A stretch of DNA of 64,000 bases from Silene conica (Eukaryota; Streptophyta; Magnoliopsida; Caryophyllales; Caryophyllaceae), in NCBI GenBank assembly GCA_029255685.2, contig CM055314.2, positions 43,172,772 to 43,236,771 of the forward strand. Direction: 5' to 3'. A program made the position numbers and the translations under genes. Shown here one piece after another: positions 11,753 through 23,671 of this stretch. The notes beneath the pieces were generated by a model. That model had not been told where the DNA came from and searched no databases. It worked only from the letters and a program-made list of their open reading frames with translations. Positions within the stretch are counted from its first letter, which is position 1, and the number at the start of each line of letters is the position of its first letter.

Positions 11753-13900
11753 AATTGGTATCACAGCTTCGGCTCTTGGTCTAATTTTTATTAAATCGGT
11801 TCTTGGGAGAAGTTTTGTTACAATGGTATTAAGGAACTTGCATATGGAGGCCGACGAAGAGATCCACGATCAAAGGGAGAGGATTTTTCGTACGAAGTGC
11901 AAGATAAAGAATAAGGTGTGTACTATGATTATTGATAGCGGTTCTTGTACTAATCTATTGTCCGTAGAGGCGGTTGAAAAACTACAACTACCCAAGATTG
12001 ATAAGAAACAACCTTATAAACTATATTGGCTTGATGGGGAAGAAGGGATTAACGTAGACCAACAAGTCCTAGTTCCATTCAAGATTGGTCCGTATGAAGA
12101 TGAGATATGGTGCGATATTGTGCCTATGAGTGCTAGTCATATTCTATTGGGAAGACCATGGCAGTTTGATCGAAAGGTGAAACACAACGGAAGAACCAAT
12201 GTTTATAGCGTGCCTAAAGGAAGAACAATATTTGATCTTCAACCATGGGTTCCAAAGAAAAGGAGTGAACCTAAGAAAGACATAGAAGAGATGATAATAG
12301 AGGGGAAAGAGGTAGAAGAGGCGATCACCAACGGAGAACCGACGTTCATGATGGTAGTGAGGGACGTAGGAGGCCGTGAGAGTGGCGAGGAGGAGGGTCG
12401 GCGTGAGGTGCGAAGTTTATTAGAGGAGTTCAAGGATGTGTTTCCGGAAGAGCTACCCGACGGACTACCACCACTACGAGGGATAGAGCACCAAATCGAT
12501 CTTATTCCAGGAGCAGCGTTACCTAATAAGCCAGCTTATCGTTGTAATCCAGAAGAGGCAAAAGAATTACAAAGACAAGTCCAAGAGTTGATGGATAGAG
12601 GTTATGTGCAAGAAAGCCTAAGTCCATGTGCAGTACCAGCTTTATTGGTACCGAAAAAGGAGGGAACTTGGAGGATGTGCATTGACAGCCGCGCCGTCAA
12701 CAACATCACAATTAAATACCGATTTCCTATACCAAGGTTGGATGATATGCTCGACGAACTCGCAGGATCAAAGGTATTTTCTAAACTAGATCTAAGAAGT
12801 GGTTATCATCAAATGAGGGTTAGGGAAGGAGATGAATGGAAGACAGCTTTTAAAACGAAGCAAGGGTTGTACGAGTGGCTCGTGATGCCATTTGGGTTGT
12901 GCAACGCTCCTAGTTCGTTAATGAGGCTAATGAATGAAGTATTAAGACCTTTCTTAAATAAATTTGTGGCTGTTTATCTAGATGATATTCTTGTGTATAG
13001 CCAAAGTAAAGAAGAGCACAAGACACATCTAAGAGCGGTATTTGAGATGCTTAGAAAGCAAAAATTATATGGGAAATTAGAGAAGTGCACGTTCATGGTA
13101 GCAAGCGTGGTCTTTTTGGGGTACATCGTGGGTGAAAGAGGAGTGAGCATGGATCCATCAAAAGTTGAAGCAATACAAGCTTGGCCTATTCCTAAAACAA
13201 CCACGGAGGTACGTAGTTTTCATGGTTTAGCATCGTTTTATAGGCGGTTTATTCAAGGATTTAGTTCTATCATGGCCTCTATTACGAAGTTAACAAAAAA
13301 AAGGAGAGTTCGTATGGACATCACACGCCCAAAAGGCGTTTGAGGAAATAAAAAAGAAACTTTGTTCAAACCCCGTACTTGCCTTACCAGATTTTAGTAA
13401 ATTGTTCGAATTGAATGCGATGCAAGTGGGGTAGGAATCGGCGCAGTATTGGTGCAAGAGAAACGGCCAATTGCCTATTTCAGTGAGAAGTTGAACGGTG
13501 CTAGGTTAAACTATTCCACCTATGATAAGGAGTTCTATGCGATTGTAAGAGCTTTGGATCATTGGGTACATTATTTACGTCCTAGACCTTTCATACTACA
13601 TTCAGATCATGAAGCCTTAAAACATATCCATGGGCAACAAAAATTAAATCCAAGGCATGCTAAGTGGGTTGAGTTCCTACAATCTTTTACGTTCTCTTCA
13701 AAGTACAAGACAGGTAGTTCAAACATAGTAGCGGATGCATTGTCAAGGAGACATTCTTTGTTGGTTGAATTAGATGCAAGGATTCTTGGTTTTGAGCATA
13801 TTAAAGAACTATATAAAGAGGATCCCGATTTTTCAAAGGAATTCTTGAATCCGTATTTTTGTTGATTATCTTTATTGATTATCACCCCAAATACGCATCA
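11753..13900 (+). mobile_element. Array unit 3, partial CRM-like internal region ending in an LTR remnant
   Basis: It carries protease, reverse transcriptase and RNase H regions like units 1 and 2, with the early zinc-binding part of integrase at its end. It then passes into about 50 bp of LTR 3' end that stops at the usual CGCATCA terminus (13900). It is truncated and broken, with about two breaks besides the shortening. It marks the right edge of the array; the next base belongs to a minus-strand copia-type element. Confidence 0.88.
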
Positions 13901-15061
13901 GAAAAGCATGCAAACAACCGAATAATGCAAGCATGATCCTCCAACCCTAATATCCAATGTAGGATATCTCCTCGAAGATGCACCCAAGACAACTCCTTTA
14001 AAACCGAAACTAAAACTAGCTAGGGTTTAGAAACGATTTTCCTTAAAAATATTCTAATCTCTAATTAGAATAAATGGTATATTGATACTACAACTATTGT
14101 GGTATTAATAACATAATCCTATTATATTGATATATGTATATCTATGAGATAATATTTTGGAGGTTTTTAATAGTTTTTCTCACACTAAAAACTAAACATA
14201 AGGTTAGAATGAATGAATCACTATGTGAGATGTAAACATTTCACATTTTGATGGGGTGTGGTTTTGGTTGACGTGAGCCATGAGCCCCCATGGGGAAGCA
14301 AAAACTATCCTTTTTAACTTACCCATGCCTTAGGCTGGCTATAGGTGTTATTCACAAGGCATCTATTAATGATAGTGTTTTTATGTTCTTAAAACACAAA
14401 ACATACCTTAATTACCTACACCAAAACCGACATCCATAATTTTAAAATGGATTTCCATTTTATAATTGTCAATTTGCACAATTGTATAATTATGTGTGAC
14501 ATACAATGTCACAATTATATAAGAACAATTGTTTTTAATTTAAAATGCATTCTTATCAGATAAATATCATTTGTAAATTAAATAAAACATATTTAACAAT
14601 TTGACTAGTAATTCGTAATTACTAATATAAAAATGGTCGTTTCAATAATCGTCAATACGATTTACAACACTTGTAATAATATTCAACCCAATTTATTCTA
14701 ATTACGACATTTCATAAATATCGTTTAATGTTTCATAATTGACACGTTTCAATTTCAAACATAAATCTTACATTAAGATTTAACCTTGGATTTCACGATA
14801 TACGAATTTAAGGAATCTGGTCAACTCGTATCAGTATACACTTGATCAGTTTATCAATTAAAGGAATTGTCCTATAGGTGTGACCTAAAGGGATCAACTG
14901 ACCACCACCGTCATACGACAGTAATGTCAAACTGTAGCTAGCCAATCATTACTGATTAATGTTGGTCAGTTGACAATATAATTTTGTATCATCCCTTGCG
15001 TATTCTCGTTAGGAGATTTAATTATGTGATGGCACTATTGTTGAGGACACATATCCCAACA
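13901..15061 (-). repeat. Copia-type LTR, minus strand
   Basis: On the minus strand it begins TGTTGGGATATG at 15061 and resembles the plus-strand LTR at 57271-58460. Shared landmarks are the phrase around CAACAATAGTGC, GATGATAC, the stretch around GACGGTGGTGGTCAGTTGA, and the GGATATTAG region near the far end. The first 25 bases (13901-13925) match sequence just after the primer site of the related element, so a scrap of internal region is attached. It is an old, broken copy and shows no coding sequence. Confidence 0.75.
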
Positions 15062-15279
15062 AAAACTACCGAAATTTTACCTCCATTTTAACCCAAATTT
15101 GTCATCCATTTTATCTTATAAGATGTACAAATGTATTGACATGTGACATGTGACATATACTGGTCCATATGTCACAATTAAATATTTTATGTAATACTCC
15201 ATTGAAACGAATAGGATATTCGGGTGGGGTAACCCCTTGAAGAGGTCCATTGATATGCTTATATGACTAGTGCTTAAAG

Positions 15280-15415
15280 GGATTGAAAGTACTACTCATA
15301 TCAACAAAGTGCACTTTCTTTTCTGTTTATCCATGCGAAATAACTCCAAAGTTAAGCGTGTTTGGCTGGGAGTAGTCTTAGGATGGGTGGCCTCCTGGGA
15401 AGGTTTCCGGGATGC
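15280..15415 (+). ncRNA. 5S rRNA-like promoter block in Cassandra left LTR
   Basis: The 3' half of plant 5S rRNA is easily recognised: an A-box-like AAGTTAAGCGTG at 15349-15360 and the box C region GGATGGGTGGCCTCCTGGGA at 15381-15400. The 5' half is much less conserved. It is not a functional 5S gene. In the Cassandra family this region is held to provide an internal RNA polymerase III promoter. Confidence 0.85.
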
Positions 15416-15779
15416 GCATGAGTGAGGACAAAATGCGCTAGACAGGACTCGTATTGGTCTGTGGGGCCAGTACATAGCCTGGCGAGCAATCGTGGCTAAC
15501 ATTTTCGGTCCTAGGTTTGGGCCGGGGTGATACAAGTTGTATCAGAGCAACCCTGCGACCGTCAGGTGAGCTTCTGTGGTCTGGAGTACCCGGGGCACTA
15601 ACCAAGCGAGGGAGGATTCCTGGTTTGGCTCGGCTGCGGTCGGATGCTGCCAGGCGCAACGAGTACGTTGCGGTCTTCAAGTGGGGGTGTGTAATACTGC
15701 ATTAAACCGAATAGGATATTCGGGTGGGATAACCTCTTGAAGAGGTCCATTGAGAGGCTTAAATGACTAGTGCTTAAAG

Positions 15780-15915
15780 GGATTGAAAGTACTACTCATA
15801 TCAACAAAGTGCACTTTCTTTTCTGGTGATCCATGCAAAAGAACTCCAAAGTTAAGCGTGCTTGGCTGGGAGTAGTCTTAGGATGGGTGACCTCCTGGGA
15901 AAGTTCCTGGGATGC
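15780..15915 (+). ncRNA. 5S rRNA-like promoter block in Cassandra right LTR
   Basis: This is the same 5S-derived block as in the left LTR but closer to the plant 5S consensus, with AAGTTAAGCGTGCTTGG from 15849 and GGATGGGTGACCTCCTGGGA at 15881-15900. It is part of the retrotransposon LTR and not an rDNA unit. Confidence 0.87.
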
Positions 15916-16554
15916 GCATGAGTGAGGGCAAAATGCGCTGGAAAGGACTCCTGTTGGTCTGTGGGGCCAGTACATATCCTAGCGAGCTACCGTGGCTAAC
16001 ATTTCCGGTCCTAGGTTTGGGCCGGGGTGTTACAATTTAACTACCTAAATAAATACATGTCAATATAAAATATCATATATTAAATATTTACTTGTAATAC
16101 AATATTATAGTAAATAATAAGGGTCGAGAAAATACATTTTACAACATTTCGTAAAATTATTATATCATTCATTCTAAATTAATTCGTTTCATAAACGAAG
16201 AATATGCTTTAGTAATAAACGATTTTATTTACTAAATTCGAATCTTATTTAATCATATTACAATAAGATATTAATTCTCATTTTTACTAAAAATTTTCAT
16301 CTTATAAGGAATTAATTAACCCGTATCGATATACGATTAATTAAATTATCCATTAAGGGAATTGTCCTAAAGGTATGACCTAAAGGGATCAAATGACCAC
16401 CACCGTCATACGACAGTAATGTCAAACCCTAGCTAGCCAATCATTACCGATTAATGTTGGTCAGTTGACTATATAATTTCAAATCATCCCTTGCGTATTC
16501 TCGTTATGAGATTTAATTATGTGATTGCACTATTGTTGAGGACATAATTCTCAA

Positions 16555-18000
16555 CAATCTTCCATTTGTCCTCGACAAGTGTGCATCACCAATTCTCTTA
16601 TCTTATTACTATCTCCCACTATTGCAAGGTGTCTTTCATGTCGTACTTGCATTTGATCATATCGTGAGTGGTTTTCTCGATCTGGAGATTAATTGCTTTG
16701 ACCGGAATTATCTACCGTAGATACCTTCCGAGCGTGGCCACGCATTTCCAGTTAAGTTCTCCTCGAGTGGCCCTGAGATATGAACAACCCTGACAAAGGG
16801 GTGGACAGTTCCTATCGCACTACTCCCTTCAAATAGTCACAACCTAACATAACCCAAAACAAACCCATTTGAGTCCAGTTACGAAAAGTCGTTGAGAATG
16901 AATCAAAGTTATGCCAAAACTGTGCCATCTTGGGCGAGTAGTCTTTAGTCTAAGAATTGACTCATAAGAATACTATAGTAGCTCTTGCCACGACCGGGCT
17001 ATTATAAAATTTCAGAACTCTATAAGAGGTCACTTGCCCGGCAGAGTGTCTCCTGCAGTCTACCTATGTGATCGACTAGTCATCCTACATGACTCTATGG
17101 CATTTGAACTTGCCATCAATCGAGTCACACTCTAGTCGCTTTGAGATGTCACCTCATACAAGCGACTAGGGGCCATACTAAGTTAATCCAGTTCACTTTT
17201 ATGGGGTTCAAAATTGTTTCTTACAACCCATTAGGATTTAACAAAGTATTTATAAATAGTGAGTTAATGATAACTCAAACGACAAGAGTGATTGTCATGT
17301 ATGAACAGTCAATACGATATTACTGCTCCACACTTTACAATCTTTTATGCACACTCATCAATTTTTATTAGTGGTTTGAATTGTGAATTCACCATTAATT
17401 CACGTCTTCCAAAACCTACAAATTTTGGTTTCCTTCCGATTCATATTGTCTCGTATAACATGATCTTATTTGAGTATATGTCTTGATCTCAAACTAGACT
17501 TGAGTTTCCTTCCCTGAAAGAAGGTCCCATTATTATCTTATAACTCGTGACGAGTTGGTGGGTTAGAGGGATCAACTTGTTGCCCTTATGTAACAAGTCA
17601 CATTTGTACTAAAATTTATTTTGTAGTTATGTAGATTCGATTTGTTAGTTCTCCATGAGAACTCGTATTGATTTCATAAAACTTTTAACTCAACACACTT
17701 TAAACATCTTGGCTTACATGAATATACTTGCATAAGTAATTTAGTTCATGTTATCAACAACTTTTAGATTCTATGAATCACCAGGCCTATATCTAGGTGA
17801 TTCCATATTCATCGGTATGAATAATCTACTTTGTTGATCTTCAATAGGTGACGTTTCATTATCAATATAATAAACTCTCCCATGATGCTCCATCATCCTC
17901 TGATGTTTCAACATTTTTACTCATCTAGAATTGAAAACCTTTCGTTCTTTAAATTTAAAGAATTACCATTCTCTCTCAATGGTAGGTTTTGTGGGAAAAT
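16555..18000 (-). mobile_element. Copia-type 3' internal region (non-coding), minus strand
   Basis: On the minus strand this leads into the LTR that begins at 16554, with a polypurine-type end preceded by the short hairpin CACTTGTC-GAG-GACAAAT. It matches the plus-strand segment 55900-57270 along most of its length: the TCGATCACATAGGC, GGCCACGCTCGGAAGG and GGTTTTCAATTCTA phrases recur. No open frame of note. I read it as the 3' untranslated part of an Angela-like copia element. The right boundary near 18000 is approximate. Confidence 0.72.
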
Positions 18001-18952
18001 ATCTGTATATATTCCCAATTCTTTATATGCAGGATTATAACGAATTTATAAGGTACGATTTAGTCATAAACGAAGAACAAGATACAAGATTGGGATTAAG
18101 AATTAACCTTCTGTCCTTGCAAAGGCCTAAGATCAGATATCAAAACAGATATCCTCATAATCGTTGCACCCAATATGTCATGAGAAATACCATTTTCTGA
18201 GCTAGAAACTGCAAAATTACCTCTAATTTTGTGTAAGATGAAAGCTAGAGAGAGAGAAGAGGGAGGCGGTTATGCGTGGGAACTCGTGCCTCTCAACAGC
18301 TGTCGTGAGGTGTGATTTATAGGTCGAGGTGTTACGATCTTAGAATAACTCTTATTCTTTAATCCTTAACCACCTTTCCCAGTTTAGATAGGTTTTCTCA
18401 GGTTCGTATTTGAGTCTACCTAAACTATCACTAGAAATTGCAACAACGTCTCAGTGGACCGGATTTTTATCTGTATAAAATCGGTTACACTGTTCTCGTA
18501 TGTGTAATGTTTATCTTTATAAATATCGTATATTTATATTTGAACAATTAAATATAATCGTTTATATTTAACTGAATTATTTAATCTATATTAAATGATT
18601 TCATTACACACTAATTAAATATAACATTTTACATTTAATTACGAATTAACATTTTAATTCATCTTAGCTAATATTATTTAATGAGGGTATCAATATGATT
18701 ACATTTTCATATAGGGTATCAATATGATTACATTTTCATCTAATCATATCTCTCAGATTCCATCCTTTAAGTGTGACTCTTAGGGACTAGTTGATTACCG
18801 CCATCTGTATGACGATAACGTCAAAATTTTTAGCAAGCCAACCGTTATTCATAAACGTGAATCAACTGCCTAAAATACAAAGTATACCATGTGTTCCTTT
18901 AAGAGATTTATATGTGTTGTCGTACTAACTATTGAGGACACTAGCTCCAACA
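18001..18952 (-). repeat. Third copia-type LTR, minus strand (3' LTR of the 18953-43170 host element)
   Basis: On the minus strand it begins TGTTGGAGCTAGTGTCC at 18952, directly after a purine-rich tract (AAGTGGGAGCAATAG). It shares the family pattern of a GTCCTCAATAG phrase and a GACG stretch near 18820. The far end is uncertain. It holds a tandem duplication of a 29-bp unit (18685-18713 and from 18714). No coding sequence. Confidence 0.65.
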
Positions 18953-19095
18953 GGTTCAAATCTCTAAAGACTATTGCTCCCACTTAATCTTGTATCACTA
19001 TCTCTATAGTTATTAGCTCTAACTCAATCAACATCTTTTCTTTTGAATTTTTCTTTTCTCGTCCTCGTGAAGTTTCCTTCGACGAAAACAGGACA

Positions 19096-19111
19096 TGATT
19101 TCTCCTCTATT
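19096..19111. repeat. Target-site duplication, left copy (16 bp)
   Basis: TGATTTCTCCTCTATT matches 28512-28527 exactly. The pair brackets the SINE-LINE chimera together with the Athila-like element inserted in it. Confidence 0.9.
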
Positions 19112-20046
19112 GTTTTGGGAAAAGGTAAAAAATTGAATTAGAATCAATATAGAGCCATTACAACCAGAAGTTTCAAATGTCAGAAAATTGATTACATCAT
19201 AACATATAAAAGCCTAATGGATATTACTGTCCCCTTAGTCTTTCAATCCACCTGATCTCTTTCTCCTTGATCTTGCCCTTCGGCTTATGTTCTATGCGTA
19301 GAAAAATGTCTTTCTTAATCATCTTTGCACAATTACTTGGTGTAATCAACACCCCTTCTAGTCTGCTTTTGTTTCTTTGCTGCCATACATAGTATATCAA
19401 TGATCCCTCCTTTGAGTCTAGAATACCTCTTAGTTCTTCTCCATTCACCATAGTCCTCATTAGGAAGATTGATCCTTGTCCACCCTGAAAGATGAAAAAT
19501 TATCTGATTTGTATACTGACATCTGAAAAACAGATGTGTATCAGATTCTGGTGCTTGTCCAAAAATGCAGCAACTACTACCAGTTACCATGCTCCAGTTA
19601 ACCAGTTTGTCTCTTGTTAGAAGGCCTTTGTGGAAGTGTAACCAGGTGATGAATGCATGCTTGGGACTAGTCCATTTGTTCCAGACATAGGTATGCCAAT
19701 CTACCTGTGGCTGATCAGGACTGAGCCACTCATATCCTTTGCGCATTGTATAATGTTTACCAGGTATGTTCTGCCATTCCTCTTGTAAAAATGTTGTCTG
19801 TAGTTGATGTCTCACCCTGCATATCTTGGTCCAGGTCCAGCTAGTATCTTTTGGTGGCTGATACTCCATCCAATCTACTCCTTTCAGGTAATTAGTGTGG
19901 ATCCATTGCACCCATAACTTAGTAGGCTGACAATGAATCCACCACACCAGTTTACCTATAGCTGCTTTATTCAAGACCAGTTCATTCTTAAGGCCTAGCC
20001 CCCCTCTTTCTTACTAGTACAGACTTTGCTCCAAGCTATTGGTGGG
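19112..20046 (-). mobile_element. LINE (L1-type) 3' part, minus strand, 3' half of a SINE-LINE chimera
   Basis: On the minus strand this encodes the C-terminal part of a plant L1-type ORF2: the post-RT segment (NKAAIGKLVWWI) and the zf-RVT domain with its cysteine/histidine motif (CCIFGQ...THLFFRCQY, near 19510-19570). Frames 19974-19333 and 19460-19224 overlap, so one frameshift lies between them, and a further one lies near 20000 at a run of G. The end at 19112 has a short A-rich tail. The LINE resumes upstream at 28274-28314 beyond the Athila-like element, where the residues LWDGTTEYLRSPP are encoded, and is then joined to a SINE. It is 5' truncated and dead. Confidence 0.87.
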
Positions 20047-21604
20047 TGATGCCCGTCGTTGAGGGCGTCAAAGATAAAATTTATAATTCCTAAACTTTAA
20101 TTATAGATAGTGAAAGTCAGGGTCGAACCACAGAGAGGTGGGGAATGTTTATTGTTCGATGTCAATGTTTTAAGGTAACAAAAGTGGGGGTTTGAATTGA
20201 TTGTTACTAAGTCTAGAATTAAAGATAAAATTAGAACAAGTAAATAAAGATGAGAATAAAACTATAGTAAAAAGGATGTCAGGATGTTCGGGTGGTAAAT
20301 AGCTACGATGGTGTAAATCCTAAGTCAACATGTATTGCAGTCGCGTAAGGGGTGTAACATATCCTTTCGGTCTATGATACCTAATAGCTCCTTTCGGCCT
20401 ATGCTATTAGTTCCTAGGTCTCACAATTATTGGGTGTCAACAATAAGGGTGATTCCTTAATTCTAGGTCACACACCTTTCAGTCTTGAGTAACCTAGCCG
20501 TCTTAAAGTGTAAACCAATGCCCTTCCCGTATCTCTCAATCTTGGGTAGGTCATTACTAACATCCTACAAGTCTCCTTTCAGTCTCATTGTAGGTTATTA
20601 TAGTCAACAAAGAAAAACGGCCTGAAAACATACGCGCGTTGGTCGATCGACCAGCTAGTCCAGTCGGCCGACCAACACCTCAGTCGACCGACCCCTTAGG
20701 CAGGTCCGCCGACCAAGGCGCTGCTACACTCGGTCTCGGAATTCGCACCATCTACGTTATTTACTCCCTACATCCTAACATATGGAATTTAGCTACTCAT
20801 AGAAATTGAAATAACAATAATAACATTAATAAAAACGGAATTCATAGCGATCATTAATCTACGCATGCAATAATAATAAAGGCTTTGGGATTCTAACTTA
20901 ACCGGATGCAAGTAATTCTAAAATAACAATTATGAAACTGAAAACTAAAAAGAGAATTACCGGAATCAAGGATTAAGGTAGAAAGGAACAAACTTTATTG
21001 AGTATCGCGGAAAGATTGATGAACAAAGAACAAAAGAAAAGTGTTGATTATTATTGAAAGATTAAAACCAAAACTGGATTGTAACTCTATAATAGAAAAC
21101 TAGGCAAAAACTGAATGCCTAACCCTAATCACGTAATTAGCTTAAATAGGCGGAAATAAAGAGTTTCCTAATAGCCTAATCACTTGAATGGGCTTTGCGG
21201 AAATTCTGGGTCTGCGCTGTGGTCGACCGACTTAGGTAGTAGGTCGGTCGACCTTTGTCGGGCTTGGTGGACTTCAGCTCTTTTTATAACAGTCGCCTGG
21301 TCGGCCGACTTATGTAGTAGGTCGGTCGACCTACTTTCCTGTAGGTCTACTTTGATTTCTTCTCAGTTTGACTTCTTAGTGCTTGGTTCGCGCTCCGAGT
21401 TGACTTGTCCACGTTCCTTGGTTATGTAAAAATCCCGAGGGCATAAATTTGGTATAAAATCGTCCCTTTTCCGCATAATTCTAAAAAAGAGCATAAAAAT
21501 ACGAAAGTAGATAATTGTTGAGAAATAAAGGCTAAAACATAGTAAATGAGCGACAAAATGCGTGTAAAAATAGATGTAAAACATCATAAAATAGACACGC
21601 ATTA
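20047..21604 (-). repeat. 3' LTR of the Athila-like element
   Basis: This copy starts TGATGCCCG on the plus strand and aligns with 26708-28268 throughout. The purine-rich GGTTTGGGGAATT (minus strand, 21617-21605) precedes it as the likely polypurine tract. Two clusters of the GGTCGACCGACC motif occur at 20638-20725 and 21221-21335. Confidence 0.9.
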
Positions 21605-22309
21605 AATTCCCCAAACCAAACCTTGCTTGCTCTCAAGAAAGAAATAGACTCGATCTTAACTAATGGAACGATTTCAATCTCAAAGCGAAATTTACATGTA
21701 AGCCTAAACCAATGCCTAGCACAAAATGAGAAAGTATTCAAATCATGCAAACGAGTTATGGTGTTGTCAAACTTGCAAAAATAAAGACTATAGAGACTTT
21801 ATACCATGGACTCTCGCGGTACGCGCGAGACACTCATGAAGCAAAGGGTGAGTATATGTAAAAGATAGAAAGAAGTATATTTGTCATGACACTCACCTAA
21901 CTACGACCCATGAAAACATGCCTGCAATCTAAAATGAAAAAGAATTCTACAACTATGTATAAACACACTCATCAAGTGACTCAGATACATGCAATTGAGG
22001 CAATGAAAAATATGTGAGGTGAAAGGTAAAAAGTGGTTAAGATGTTTTTGGATTTGTGGGGTTAGTAGCCAAGCTAGTAAAACCGATTCCCAACAACATA
22101 TTTCACAACTTTTGACATTAAGAAGGTGCTCTTTTGTAGCACAACTCTCACATTATAAATAAGAAAGGACTCCCAAATATTTTGAATGAAGTACGGGAGT
22201 AATAACTTGTAAAAGAAAGGGATTTCAGAACGAATTTTTGAATTTCTGATGCTGTAAGTTGGTCGACCGACCTGAAGGTGTGGTCGGTCGACTGACTTTA
22301 CTGTACGTT

Positions 22310-22420
22310 TTCTCTTTATTTTTTTTCGTTTTTCTTTTCTTTCTTTCTTATTTTCTTTCTTTTTCTGTTCTTTTTCTTTTCTTTCCTTTCTTTCTCTTCC
22401 TCTTTTGCTCAAGATAGCAT
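22310..22420 (-). repeat. Long purine tract (minus strand)
   Basis: About 100 bases are almost pure C/T on the plus strand, hence A/G-rich in the element sense, made of TTTCTTT-like words. It produces a lysine/glutamate-rich open frame that is only a by-product. It lies in the non-coding part of the Athila-like element. Confidence 0.8.
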
Positions 22421-23671
22421 ACAAACCAAGAAGCCTAAAAAAAAATCCAATGACCACAAATACTAGCTTGGAAGGGTAGGCTAAGTATGGGATGTAGTTT
22501 TGGGGGAATAAAAAGGCAAATTTGGCTATGTAAGGCTTATGGGTAAATAAGAGAAAAGGGATCCCAAATGCACGTACCAAGACTCACAAAACGAGATAGT
22601 AAACAAGTATATAGAAGTTCAAGTTCATGTTTATGCATATTAATGTAACATGTTCCAAGGGGAGTACTACTCACATCCTAGACAACTGGTTTAAGCATGA
22701 AACCAGGAAATAAGCTCTAAAAAACTCAGAATGTATAGTAGGTTGCCAGGGTATAAGTCAAGTCTCAAGATATACAAATTGACAAAAACTTGTAGATATG
22801 CAAAAGACTCTCATACTAAAACAAGTTGACAAGGCAAGACAAAGGCATAAACATGTAAGATAGCAAAGATCATCCTTGAAATACTCTCGTTCCGACTCGA
22901 CCTATATGCTAAATTAAACGTGCATTTTTTTGGAATTTTTGAAATTTTTCTTTTTTTTTTGGATTTTTCTTTTGTATATGTAAGGAAAATAAAGAAAAGA
23001 ACAATGTAAGACAGAAATGCAATAAACGTGTGACAAAGATGCAATGGAACAATGCATGTGACTAAACCATTCCCCAAACCAACCCGCACAATGTCCCCAT
23101 TGTGCATTAGCCTAAGTAAAGGTTTTTTATAAAATTAAAGGAAAAATGCAAGGAAAAAAAACCAAGGAAGATGGAAAGAACTCACAGGATTTTTAAGCGC
23201 ATGAGAAACCTCCCCAAACCAGCGTGAGCTAGGAGGTTTCGGTGGCCAGCAGTGCCAATCCAAGTACCTCATGACGTTTGCGTGCTTCCCAAGGACAATA
23301 CGAACACGCTGTACAGGTAGACAGGTCGACCGACCTTCTTCTCTGGTCGACCGACCAATCTGCAGAATATAGGAATTTCTGAACTGCAGGGATCTGGTCG
23401 ACCGACTGGTGTTGCTGGTCGGTCGACCGTCTTTCCTGTACAGCGACCTTCTTTTCTTCCGAAATAACTTGTATTAACCAAGTTATTCTTCTTCAAACCT
23501 GAAAAATCATTATACATGCGCCCAACATATGCGCAAGAATCCAGAACCAAGTCCAATTGTCTCTACTACGCAACCAAAAACGAAATTGTTCTAAAAACTT
23601 AAAGCAAACAAAATTAAAAAGTCTCAACAAAGCAGAAAATAAATTGTCTTAGGAGCTTAAAACTGAAACAA

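Larger units (their letters stand above)
15190..16034 (+). mobile_element. Cassandra TRIM retrotransposon (845 bp, looks complete)
   Basis: Two 345-bp direct LTRs lie at 15190-15534 and 15690-16034. Both start TGTAATACT; the right one ends GGGTGTTACA and the left GGGTGATACA. Between them are 155 bp with a primer-binding site resembling TGGTATCAGAGC (GTTGTATCAGAGC near 15537) and a polypurine tract (GTGGGGGTG, ending at 15689). Each LTR contains a 5S rRNA-like block, the hallmark of Cassandra, a non-coding miniature LTR element of plants. Flanking pentamers TTTTA and ATTTA differ at one base, so the target duplication is only near-perfect. The LTRs differ at many positions, so it is not recent. 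Confidence 0.92.
15062..16554 (-). repeat. Second copia-type LTR, minus strand, split by Cassandra
   Basis: On the minus strand it begins TGTTGAGAATTATGTCC at 16554 and keeps the family landmarks (CAACAATAGTGCAATC, GACGGTGGTGGTC, GGTCATACC). It resumes at 15189-15062 on the other side of the Cassandra element. Only about 650 bp of this LTR is present before the LTR at 13901-15061 begins, so it is partial. It lies directly after 3' internal sequence of its own family (16555 to about 18000). Confidence 0.72.

Noticed and set aside
15280-15915. Possible 5S rRNA genes (two copies)
   Set aside because: Only the 3' half matches 5S rRNA well, and both copies lie inside 345-bp direct repeats with TG...CA ends, a primer site and a purine tract. 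They are Cassandra LTR parts.
22074-22580. 168-codon minus-strand open frame with a Lys/Glu-rich centre
   Set aside because: The charged centre is the translation of a purine tract in the non-coding part of an Athila-like element. The rest has no recognisable domain.
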